DNA of 5,551 nucleotides from Candidatus Aerophobota bacterium (lineage in GTDB: Bacteria; Aerophobota; Aerophobia; Aerophobales; AE-B3A). The notes under the pieces are model-generated. The model did no database searches and had not been told where the DNA came from. It saw nothing but the letters and a program-made list of their open reading frames with translations. A program made the translations under genes and the position numbers. Positions 1-5,551 of this stretch are shown here, in pieces. The stretch's first letter is position 1. Each line of letters starts with the position of its first letter. The DNA is taken from NCBI GenBank assembly GCA_004376485.1, contig SOJT01000167.1:1-5551 (forward strand), read 5' to 3'.

Positions 1-1
1 A

Positions 2-1135
2 GGTTTGCTGGAGGGGGACGAGTTTGCACACTCACTTACCCCCATATCAACCGGCACACACAAAATCTTTGGGACAGTTGGCGGTGTAATTATGGCATTT
101 GCAGCAATACTTGCTTTTGTTTCTACGGCCAACGCTGGCATATTGGCTGCCTCACGCTTTCCTATGGCAATGAGTCGCGACCAACTCCTGCCGGAATTTT
201 TTGCAGAGGTGAATAAGCGATTCAACACACCTCATTTCTCTATAATATTTACTGGAATTTTTATGATAGTGGTTATACTCTTTCTGAACCTTGAGAATCT
301 TGTAAAAGTGGCCTCTACCATGAAAATCATATTATTTATATTCGTGATACTGGCATGCATTATTATGCGGGAGTCGAGAATTCTGAATTATAAGCCAACA
401 TTCATTTCGCCGTTATATCCCTGGCTACCCATAGTGGGACTAATCGCTTATGGTTTTTTCTTATATTCGATGGGTAGTGTGGCGCTTTTGGTAACAGGCG
501 GGTTCATCCTTTTAAGCATTCTATGGCATAAGATTTACGTTGGTGAGAAGGCTATGCGTAAGGCTGCATTGATACATATTGTTGAGCGTGTCACAGCTAA
601 AGAGATAGCAGGCGATTCATTAGGCGCTGAGCTGCGCGAGATTTTAGAAGAGCGTGATGAAATAGTTGAGGATAGATTTGATAGATTAGTGAAAGAATCT
701 GAAATAATTGACATAGGTAAACAAATTACCCTTATAGATTTTTTCAAAATTGTTGCAAAGAAAATCGCCGAACCATTAAACATTGATGCCAGGCAATTGC
801 TTGATTCTTTTATCGCACGTGAGGAGGACTCAACAACGGAAATACGACCCGGGTTGGCGATTCCACATATAACCATTGATGGTGAGCATAAATTCGAGCT
901 GGTTATAGCAAGATGCGAGGCTGGTATTAATTTCACTCAAGACTTGCCACCTGTTTATGCTGCGTTCATATTAGTGGGTTCGCGTGACGAAAGGAGCTTC
1001 CATTTACGTGCACTATCAGCGATTGCACAAATTACACAAGATGTGGATTTTGACAAGAACTGGCTGCGGGCTAAAAACATTGAGGAGTTGCGCGATATTG
1101 TACTTCTGGCAAAAAGGCATCGTAAAAGTGCTTGA
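2..1135 (+). CDS. APC-superfamily permease with C-terminal PTS EIIA-type domain, 5' partial
   Basis: This is the C-terminal part of a secondary amino acid/cation permease fused to a phosphotransferase-system EIIA_2-like domain. The frame is open to the left edge, so the TTG at 5 is probably internal; residues are counted from it. Residues 36-60 (FVSTANAGILAASRFPMAMS and on to RDQ) match the conserved APC segment with helix and cytoplasmic loop. Further hydrophobic segments lie near 80-97, 107-121, 139-152 and 154-174. An acidic linker (about 190-236, containing ERDEIVEDRFDRL) joins the EIIA domain (about 240-370). There, REEDSTTEIRPGLAIPH places the likely phospho-accepting histidine at H288, and a second family histidine is H333 in HLRALSAIA. 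By family knowledge the permease imports amino acids or related cations. That EIIA phosphorylation controls transport is my inference. The transported substrate is unknown. No other PTS gene is visible. Arginine codons are mostly CGN, unlike the next genes. Confidence 0.87.
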   Translation, partial: GLLEGDEFAHSLTPISTGTHKIFGTVGGVIMAFAAILAFVSTANAGILAASRFPMAMSRDQLLPEFFAEVNKRFNTPHFSIIFTGIFMIVVILFLNLENLVKVASTMKIILFIFVILACIIMRESRILNYKPTFISPLYPWLPIVGLIAYGFFLYSMGSVALLVTGGFILLSILWHKIYVGEKAMRKAALIHIVERVTAKEIAGDSLGAELREILEERDEIVEDRFDRLVKESEIIDIGKQITLIDFFKIVAKKIAEPLNIDARQLLDSFIAREEDSTTEIRPGLAIPHITIDGEHKFELVIARCEAGINFTQDLPPVYAAFILVGSRDERSFHLRALSAIAQITQDVDFDKNWLRAKNIEELRDIVLLAKRHRKSA

Positions 1136-1166
1136 GAGTTCAAACTAAGATTTGACAAATGAAGAA

Positions 1167-1898
1167 ATGATGAGAAAATACCCATTCTACTTATTTGTCA
1201 TAATAGGTTTATCAGTACTCATCATCTTTTTTGTGATCCTTCCCTTAAGGGAGAAGAGCGAAGAGAGTATCTACAGGGGGAAGGCAGAGGTGATGGTGGC
1301 CGAGCAAATCAAGGCTCGTGGAGTTAAGGATGAGAAGGTTCTTCAGGCTATGGGGAAAGTTCCCCGTCACAGGTTCGTTCCTGAGAATCTCATACCCCAT
1401 GCCTATGAGGATAGCCCTCTTCCCATAGGATTTGGCCAGACCATTTCTCAGCCCTACATTGTGGCTTTAATGACAGAGCTTCTGAATCCTGAAGGTTCGG
1501 ACAGGGTCCTGGAGGTGGGGACAGGTTCAGCATACCAGGCAGCGGTTCTTTCCGAGATTGTGAATGAGGTTTATACCATTGAGATTTTTGAGGAGCTGGG
1601 AACCTCGGCTAAAGAGAGACTGGAGGATCTAGGATATGATAATGTAAAGGTGAAGATAGCCGACGGATACTACGGTTGGCCAGAGTATGCGCCTTTTGAT
1701 GCCATCATTGTCACCTGCGCCGCCTCCCATATTCCTCCTCCCCTTATCCAGCAGCTGAGTGAGGGAGGGAAAATGTGTATCCCCGTGGGAAGCGTATTCT
1801 GGGCTCAAAATCTGATGCTGGTGGAAAAGAAAAATGGCAAAATTATCAGCAGGAATATCCTACCGGTAAGATTCGTCCCCATGCTGGGTGAACATTAG
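1167..1898 (+). CDS. pcm: Protein-L-isoaspartate O-methyltransferase with N-terminal membrane anchor or signal sequence
   Basis: This enzyme methylates the carboxyl group of damaged L-isoaspartyl residues using SAM, which starts their repair. From ATG 1167 it has 243 residues, longer than the usual cytosolic form of about 210, because a hydrophobic segment (about 6-26) follows a basic MMRK start. The family signature is clear: AEQIKARGVKDEKVLQAM and PRHRFVP (about 45-72), GQTISQPYIVA (90-100), SAM-binding motif I VLEVGTGSAYQAA (114-126), acidic VYTIEI after it, FDAIIVTCA (177-185) and VRFVPM near the end. Motif I has Ala122 where Gly is usual. The start is uncertain: TTG 1152 and ATG 1170 are in frame and none has a strong ribosome site. 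Both longer and shorter forms keep the hydrophobic segment. The gene begins about 31 bp after the permease and ends 8 bp before the next gene, which suggests cotranscription. The function call is firm. Whether the segment is cleaved, and which side of the membrane the enzyme faces, cannot be settled. Confidence 0.95.
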   Translation: MMRKYPFYLFVIIGLSVLIIFFVILPLREKSEESIYRGKAEVMVAEQIKARGVKDEKVLQAMGKVPRHRFVPENLIPHAYEDSPLPIGFGQTISQPYIVALMTELLNPEGSDRVLEVGTGSAYQAAVLSEIVNEVYTIEIFEELGTSAKERLEDLGYDNVKVKIADGYYGWPEYAPFDAIIVTCAASHIPPPLIQQLSEGGKMCIPVGSVFWAQNLMLVEKKNGKIISRNILPVRFVPMLGEH

Positions 1899-1906
1899 AT
1901 ATCAGA

Positions 1907-4309
1907 ATGAACATCTTTCTTTCCCTATTTTTCATCTCCCTCTCCCTTCTCTCCTACGAAATTCTCCTTATGAGAATTTTTTCCATCACCAGCTGGTCTC
2001 ACTTCGCCTATATGGCTATTAGTATTGCCCTTTTAGGCTTTGGAGCAAGCGGAAGCTTTATCGCTCTATTCAGAGAAAAGCTTAGAAAAAGATTTTATTC
2101 TCTTTTTACTCTTTTCTCTTTTCTCTTTTCCATATCCCTGTATTTCTCCTTGGTTCTTTCTCAGAGAATCCCCTTTGACCCTTTTCTTATTGTCTGGTTC
2201 AAAGAGCAGTACCTTTATCTTTTAGGATATTACCTGGTCCTGTTCATTCCTTTCTTTCTGGGAGCTAGTTGCATCGGCATCTCCTTCATAAGATTTGCCG
2301 GCAAGATACATAAAGTTTACTTCTATAATCTCCTGGGTTCAGGAGCGGGAGCCCTCGCAGCCGTCCTTTTGATGTATGTTCTTTCCCCCACTCATCTCCT
2401 TCTTACCATAGCTGCCCTCGCTTTTTTGGCCAGCGTCATTTCCGCCCTCAGTCTGAGTAAAAGAGTCCTCCAGCTCCTCATTTTAGCCTCATTTTTTATA
2501 ATGTTGGGTTTTTTTCTTTATCCTCCCCGGCTTCAGATATCCCAATACAAAGCTCTGATGACCTCTCTTCATTTACCTGGAGCCAGGGTCTTGAGCCAAT
2601 CTTCCTCTCCCCTGGGGGTAATCCATGTACTGGAATCTCCAGCTATAAGGTATGCCCCGGGACTGAGTTTGAATTTTCAGGGTGAGCTTCCTCCTCAGCT
2701 AGCCCTTTTTATAGATGCAGATTCTATGTGCGCCATAACCAATTTTGCCGGCGATCTAAAAAACTTAAGGTATTTAGATTACAGGAGTGCAGCTTTAGCC
2801 TATCATCTTCTGGAGAACCCCAGGGTTCTTATTCTGGGTTCAGGAGGAGGCTCAGAAGTTCTCACCGCTTTATATCACGGAGCCTCATCAGTAGAAGCTG
2901 TAGAGATAAATCCTCAGATAGTGGATCTGGTAAGGGAGAAATACGGTGAGTTTTCTAATCATATTTATTCACGGCCAGAGGTGAGCGTCAAAGTAGCCGA
3001 GGGCCGTGGATTCATCCAGGCTAGTCCAGAGAAGTACGATCTAATCCAGATAGCCCTCCTGGACTCTTTTGCTGCCTCATCAGCAGGAGTTTACGCTCTC
3101 TCAGAGAGCTACATTTATACCGTTGAGGCTATGAAAGAGTATCTTGGGCATTTGAGTTCTGAAGGAATTCTCTCTATTACCCGATGGTTAAGGATGCCTC
3201 CCCGGGATGGAATTAAGCTATTTGCTACCGCAGTGGAGGCTTTGGAAGAGCTTGGAGCATCTGATCCTTCTTCCCATTTGATCTTTATAAGAAGCTGGGC
3301 CACCTCAACTTTACTCGTTAAAAGCTCTTCCTTCAGTTCCTCTCAAATAGAGGAGCTCAGGGAGTTTAGTGAAGAGCGGCTGTTCGATATTATCTGGTAC
3401 CCTGGCATTAGACCAGGTGAGGTCAATCGATATAATATCCTGGAAAGACCCCATTACTATGAGGCCAGCTCCAGGATTCTTTCACCAGATAGAGATAGCT
3501 TTTACCGGGACTATTTGTTTGACATTGTCCCGGCCACCGACAACTCCCCCTATTTTTTCCATTTTTTTCGCTTGAGATCCCTGCCCCATCTTCTTAAAAC
3601 CATGGGGGCCGAATGGGTGCCCTTTATGGAATGGGGTTATATCATTCTCCTGGCAACTCTAGTCCAGGCAGTGGGGGTGAGTATTTTTCTCATCATCCTG
3701 CCCCTGTTTTTCCTGAAAGGCACAAGGACAAGGGGAAGTAGGACGAGAGTCTTTATCTATTTTCTCTCATTAGGGCTGGCCTATATGTTTATGGAAATTT
3801 CCTTCATTCAGAAATTTACCCTCTTTCTTTCCTATCCCATCTATGCAGCAGCCGTCATCATAGCAGGTTTTCTGTTTTTCTCCGGATGGGGAAGCTATCT
3901 ATCCGGGCGATTTTCCCTGGCGAACTCTTCTAAAATAGCTGTGGCTGTGGGAGCAATAATAATGGTTACTTTGGTCTATCTATTTTTCATTGATCACATC
4001 TTCAGCTTCTTTATCTCCTTCCCTGATTCCATCAAAATTCTTATTTCCCTTCTTCTCATCGCTCCCCTGGCCTTCTTTATGGGAATGCCTTTCCCTCTGG
4101 GCCTGGGGATAGTTTCCTCTGGGAATCCCCCCTTAGTTCCCTGGGCCTGGGGTATCAATGGCTGCGGCTCGGTCATAAGCCCGGCACTGGCTACCGTTTT
4201 AGCCATATCCTTTGGATTCAATGTAGTGGTATCATGTGCTCTGTTTCTCTATCTTCTGGCAGCGCTAAGCCTCATCCCTCATCTCTCAGCCATTGGAAAT
4301 GTTCCCTGA
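1907..4309 (+). CDS. Polytopic membrane protein with central spermidine-synthase-like SAM-fold domain
   Basis: The protein has 800 residues in three parts. About seven hydrophobic helices fill residues 1-204, opening with SYEILLMRIFSITSW and ALLGFGASG, segments I recall from large bacterial membrane-bound spermidine-synthase-like proteins. A soluble region (about 205-570) contains a Rossmann methyltransferase/aminopropyltransferase fold: glycine loop VLILGSGGGSEVLTAL (307-322), acidic VEAVEIN with E333, then YDLIQIALLDSF (377-388) and the YTVEAMKEYL/GILSITRW strand region (404-427). TDNSPYFFHFF (544-554) ends it. About seven more helices follow (573-790), with a basic loop KGTRTRGSRTR (604-614) and MGMPFPLG and WAWGINGCGSV motifs. 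Aligned by eye with SpeE, the catalytic Asp of the DxxDP motif is Ala383; only the second Asp (D386) remains, so polyamine synthesis is unlikely. The true substrate is unknown. Start ATG 1907 lies 8 bp after pcm without a good Shine-Dalgarno site, consistent with translational coupling. The last 38 bp overlap the opposing epimerase gene. Confidence 0.9.
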   Translation: MNIFLSLFFISLSLLSYEILLMRIFSITSWSHFAYMAISIALLGFGASGSFIALFREKLRKRFYSLFTLFSFLFSISLYFSLVLSQRIPFDPFLIVWFKEQYLYLLGYYLVLFIPFFLGASCIGISFIRFAGKIHKVYFYNLLGSGAGALAAVLLMYVLSPTHLLLTIAALAFLASVISALSLSKRVLQLLILASFFIMLGFFLYPPRLQISQYKALMTSLHLPGARVLSQSSSPLGVIHVLESPAIRYAPGLSLNFQGELPPQLALFIDADSMCAITNFAGDLKNLRYLDYRSAALAYHLLENPRVLILGSGGGSEVLTALYHGASSVEAVEINPQIVDLVREKYGEFSNHIYSRPEVSVKVAEGRGFIQASPEKYDLIQIALLDSFAASSAGVYALSESYIYTVEAMKEYLGHLSSEGILSITRWLRMPPRDGIKLFATAVEALEELGASDPSSHLIFIRSWATSTLLVKSSSFSSSQIEELREFSEERLFDIIWYPGIRPGEVNRYNILERPHYYEASSRILSPDRDSFYRDYLFDIVPATDNSPYFFHFFRLRSLPHLLKTMGAEWVPFMEWGYIILLATLVQAVGVSIFLIILPLFFLKGTRTRGSRTRVFIYFLSLGLAYMFMEISFIQKFTLFLSYPIYAAAVIIAGFLFFSGWGSYLSGRFSLANSSKIAVAVGAIIMVTLVYLFFIDHIFSFFISFPDSIKILISLLLIAPLAFFMGMPFPLGLGIVSSGNPPLVPWAWGINGCGSVISPALATVLAISFGFNVVVSCALFLYLLAALSLIPHLSAIGNVP

Positions 4310-5201
4310 GCCCTGCCTCCAGTCCAATCTTCGGCCTATAATCTAGCTCTTTCTTTGCTTTAGAGATGCTCGCCCAGGTATGGGTTACGTCTCCTGGCTG
4401 TTTTTTCCTGCGTGCTATTTTGGGATCGAGCCCGCTTACCCTGGCAATAAGAGAAAGAGCTTTATTCAGACTTATGCGAGATCCAGAGGCAATGTTATAG
4501 ACTCCCTGGCCTCTCTTTGCCGCCAGCAGGGTAGCGTCAACGGCGTCTGAAACATAGGTAAAATCCCTGGTTTGCTCTCCCGAACCATAGATTTCCAGCC
4601 TCTCACCTTTTAGCATTTTCTTAATGAATTTGCTGAAGGCCTCATCCGGCCTCTGTCTTGGTCCATAAACGGTGAAGTATCGAAGAGAAACTACCGCAAG
4701 ACCCCAGATTCTGCTGTACATCTGGCAAATTTCCTCACATAACTTCTTGGAATATCCGTAAGGGGAGATAGGTTTTAATTTGCGAGACTCCTCAATGGGC
4801 AGTTCACTTTCCGCTACTTCCCCATAGACCGAGGATGAGGAGGCGAAAATTACCCTTTTCACCCCAGAATTTCTTGATAGATTGAGGATATTTGTGGTGC
4901 CAAGAAGGTTATTTTCCACATATCTTAAAGGGTCCCTCAGTGAGTTTCTCACTCCGGCGATGGCCGCTTGATGATAAACAAGGGATACCCCTTGGAATAG
5001 ATGCTTTAAGTCACCCAATATAGATTCTTCGACAAATTGAAATTTCTTATAGTCCCTGAGGATCTTTAAGTTCCTCATCTTCAACTGGCGGGGATAATAG
5101 GGATCGAAATTATCTATGCCTAAGACATCCTCGCCCTCTTTAAGGAGCCTTTCCGCCAGATGAGATCCAATAAATCCACAGCAGCCGGTTACTAGAATCA
5201 T
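4272..5201 (-). CDS. NAD-dependent sugar-nucleotide epimerase/dehydratase (extended SDR, UDP-glucuronate/UDP-glucose 4-epimerase-like)
   Basis: The gene encodes a complete 309-residue cytosolic enzyme of the extended short-chain dehydrogenase family, predicted to act on a nucleotide sugar. The N-terminal dinucleotide loop is GCCGFIG (6-12), and D30 at the end of the second strand favours NAD over NADP. The catalytic set is visible: SSSSVYG (121-127) supplies the Ser and Y148-x3-K152 in SPYGYSK is the YxxxK pair. RYFTVYGPRQRPDEAFSKF (174-192) and EIYGSGEQTRDFTYVSDAVDA (203-223) belong to the substrate-binding part typical of GalE/UDP-glucuronate 4-epimerase relatives. DNFDPYYP and AGVRNSLRDP lean toward the glucuronate type, but substrate cannot be read reliably. 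Its length is slightly below typical GalE. Start ATG 5201 is supported by a strong Shine-Dalgarno site 9 nt upstream and a near-consensus promoter. It is divergent from a DegT-type aminotransferase, which fits nucleotide-sugar synthesis for a surface glycan. It converges on, and overlaps, the 800-residue membrane protein gene. Confidence 0.93.
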   Translation of the reverse strand: MILVTGCCGFIGSHLAERLLKEGEDVLGIDNFDPYYPRQLKMRNLKILRDYKKFQFVEESILGDLKHLFQGVSLVYHQAAIAGVRNSLRDPLRYVENNLLGTTNILNLSRNSGVKRVIFASSSSVYGEVAESELPIEESRKLKPISPYGYSKKLCEEICQMYSRIWGLAVVSLRYFTVYGPRQRPDEAFSKFIKKMLKGERLEIYGSGEQTRDFTYVSDAVDATLLAAKRGQGVYNIASGSRISLNKALSLIARVSGLDPKIARRKKQPGDVTHTWASISKAKKELDYRPKIGLEAGLREHFQWLRDEG

Positions 5202-5210
5202 GAGAAAATA

Positions 5211-5220
5211 TCCTCCCCTT
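5211..5220 (-). promoter_or_regulatory. Strong Shine-Dalgarno site of the epimerase gene
   Basis: On the - strand this reads AAGGGGAGGA, ending 9 nt before ATG 5201. It fixes the epimerase start and is much stronger than any ribosome site seen before pcm or the 800-residue gene, which suggests efficient initiation. Confidence 0.8.
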
Positions 5221-5241
5221 TTACTTCAGAGTAGCACTTCT

Positions 5242-5272
5242 TTGACAGTGGTGATAGTATGGATTGTATCAT
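5242..5272 (+). promoter_or_regulatory. Possible weak + strand promoter overlapping the epimerase promoter
   Basis: TTGACA at 5242-5247 is followed after 19 nt by TATCAT (5267-5272), five of six matches to the -10 consensus. The spacing is longer than the optimum of 17. Transcription from it would run through the two hairpins and give a leader of about 200 nt for the aminotransferase gene. It overlaps the - strand promoter, so both cannot easily be occupied at once. It could be chance. Confidence 0.3.
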
Positions 5273-5291
5273 GGTAATTCCTGCATGTCAA
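5263..5291 (-). promoter_or_regulatory. Sigma70-type extended -10 promoter for the epimerase gene
   Basis: On the - strand a perfect -35 TTGACA (5291-5286) is followed by exactly 17 nt and then -10 TACAAT (5268-5263), five of six matches to TATAAT. TGA immediately precedes the -10, giving an extended -10 (TGn) element. Expected transcription start is near 5256, giving a leader of about 55 nt before ATG 5201. This is the best promoter in the window. No operator is identified beyond the -35 inverted repeat noted in the findings. Confidence 0.75.
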
Positions 5292-5403
5292 AAGGGATGG
5301 CTCCATTAGAGTTTCCCCAAAATCCTGTGTGCTTTTTCGCAAGGTTATCCTTGGGCCCGCTGGAGCTATAGTTTTCGCGGGGCTAAGCTTCTCGAGGTGA
5401 GAT

Positions 5404-5432
5404 TTGACCTGTTTCTATTATGCTGATAATAT
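5404..5432 (+). promoter_or_regulatory. Probable promoter of the DegT-type aminotransferase gene
   Basis: TTGACC (5404-5409) is a five of six -35 match. After 17 nt comes TAATAT (5427-5432), four of six matches, preceded by TGA, which gives an extended -10 like that of the epimerase promoter. GATAAT at 5425-5430 is an alternative -10 in the same patch. Expected start is near 5439, about 39 nt before ATG 5478. Confidence 0.5.
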
Positions 5433-5477
5433 ACTGGCAAAGAAAAGAGGGGCTTCTTATGAGCGGGGAAAGTGGAT

Positions 5478-5551
5478 ATGTCTAAAGATACGACCTTGAA
5501 GGTGCAAGTTCCCTTAGTTGATCTGAAATCTCAGTATGAGACTATTAAGAG
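5478..5551 (+). CDS. DegT/DnrJ/EryC1/StrS-family aminotransferase, N-terminal fragment
   Basis: Only 24 complete codons are present before the window ends. They read MSKDTTLKVQ followed by VPLVDLKSQYETIK, the characteristic N-terminal motif of PLP-dependent sugar aminotransferases of the DegT/DnrJ/EryC1/StrS family, which transfer an amino group to keto sugars on nucleotide carriers. The catalytic lysine and everything else lie outside the window. ATG 5478 is preferred: GGGGAAAG (5465-5472) lies just upstream, and an in-frame stop at 5460 limits extension, leaving only GTG 5472 as an alternative. The gene is divergent from the epimerase, which suggests a shared nucleotide-sugar pathway. The assignment rests on one short motif, but that motif is distinctive and correctly placed. 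Confidence 0.75.
   Translation, partial: MSKDTTLKVQVPLVDLKSQYETIK

Larger units (their letters stand above)
5202..5477. other. 276-bp noncoding divergent intergenic region
   Basis: No coding frame or RNA gene is recognisable here. The region holds the epimerase ribosome site and promoter, and two candidate + strand promoters. It also has two short potential hairpins: CAAGG-TTAT-CCTTG at 5340-5353, and CCCGC paired with GCGGG across a 16-nt loop at 5356-5381. TTTTCGC occurs twice (5334-5340 and 5372-5378), 38 bp apart. Neither hairpin is followed by a T-run, so they are not intrinsic terminators. I recognise no known riboswitch. Confidence 0.7.

Noticed and set aside
5..7. TTG as a genuine start of the permease
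   Set aside because: The frame is open to the window edge and the protein begins in the middle of an APC fold, so the gene is truncated by the window.
535..936. Long - strand open frame opposite the permease
   Set aside because: Low-complexity Ser/Ile-rich translation antisense to a clearly conserved EIIA domain; no family features and no ribosome site.
2088..2135. Pyrimidine-rich tract
   Set aside because: Explained by Phe/Leu/Ser codons of a membrane helix rather than by a regulatory or triplex-forming element.
2728..2949. + strand alternative frame within the SAM-fold domain
   Set aside because: It overlaps the glycine-loop coding region in another frame; Arg/Ser-rich translation with no recognisable motif.
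3994..4221. - strand open frame opposite the end of the membrane protein gene
   Set aside because: Antisense to well-conserved membrane helices; the translation is a basic, Pro-rich composition artefact.
5340..5381. Hairpins considered as an intrinsic terminator or riboswitch
   Set aside because: Stems are only 5 bp, no T-run follows, and no known riboswitch core is recognisable; kept only as a note in the intergenic entry.
5385..5396. Adjacent AAGCTT and CTCGAG, like a cloning linker
   Set aside because: Two six-base sites side by side can occur by chance; no other vector-like sequence surrounds them.

Overview
The window is a stretch of bacterial chromosome with moderate, slightly AT-leaning composition, Shine-Dalgarno-like sites and sigma70-like promoters. 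The taxon cannot be fixed from the sequence. Nothing in it looks like a phage, plasmid, insertion sequence, CRISPR array or RNA gene. It is dense with genes and falls into two functional halves.

Left half, positions 1-4309, all on the + strand. It opens inside a gene whose 5' end lies outside the window: an APC-superfamily amino acid/cation permease carrying a C-terminal PTS EIIA-type (fructose/mannitol or Ntr class) domain. A protein-L-isoaspartate O-methyltransferase (pcm) with an added N-terminal membrane segment follows closely. Eight bases further on comes an 800-residue protein in which a spermidine-synthase-like Rossmann domain sits between two blocks of about seven membrane helices. 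pcm and the large gene look like one transcription unit. The permease may belong to it too, although its arginine codon use differs clearly from its neighbours.

Right half, positions 4272-5551. A NAD-dependent sugar-nucleotide epimerase lies on the - strand and runs tail-to-tail into the 800-residue gene with a 38-bp overlap. A 276-bp noncoding gap upstream of it holds a near-consensus extended -10 promoter for the epimerase, a probable promoter in the opposite direction, and two short hairpins. The window ends in the first 24 codons of a + strand DegT/DnrJ/EryC1/StrS-type aminotransferase. Epimerase plus DegT aminotransferase suggests the edge of a nucleotide-sugar (surface polysaccharide or glycan) locus.

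No confirmed new system is visible. The points most worth a second look are: the permease-EIIA fusion; two neighbouring SAM-fold proteins that are both membrane-associated, one of which has lost the usual aminopropyltransferase Asp; the convergent gene overlap; and the promoter layout with face-to-face -35 elements in the gap.
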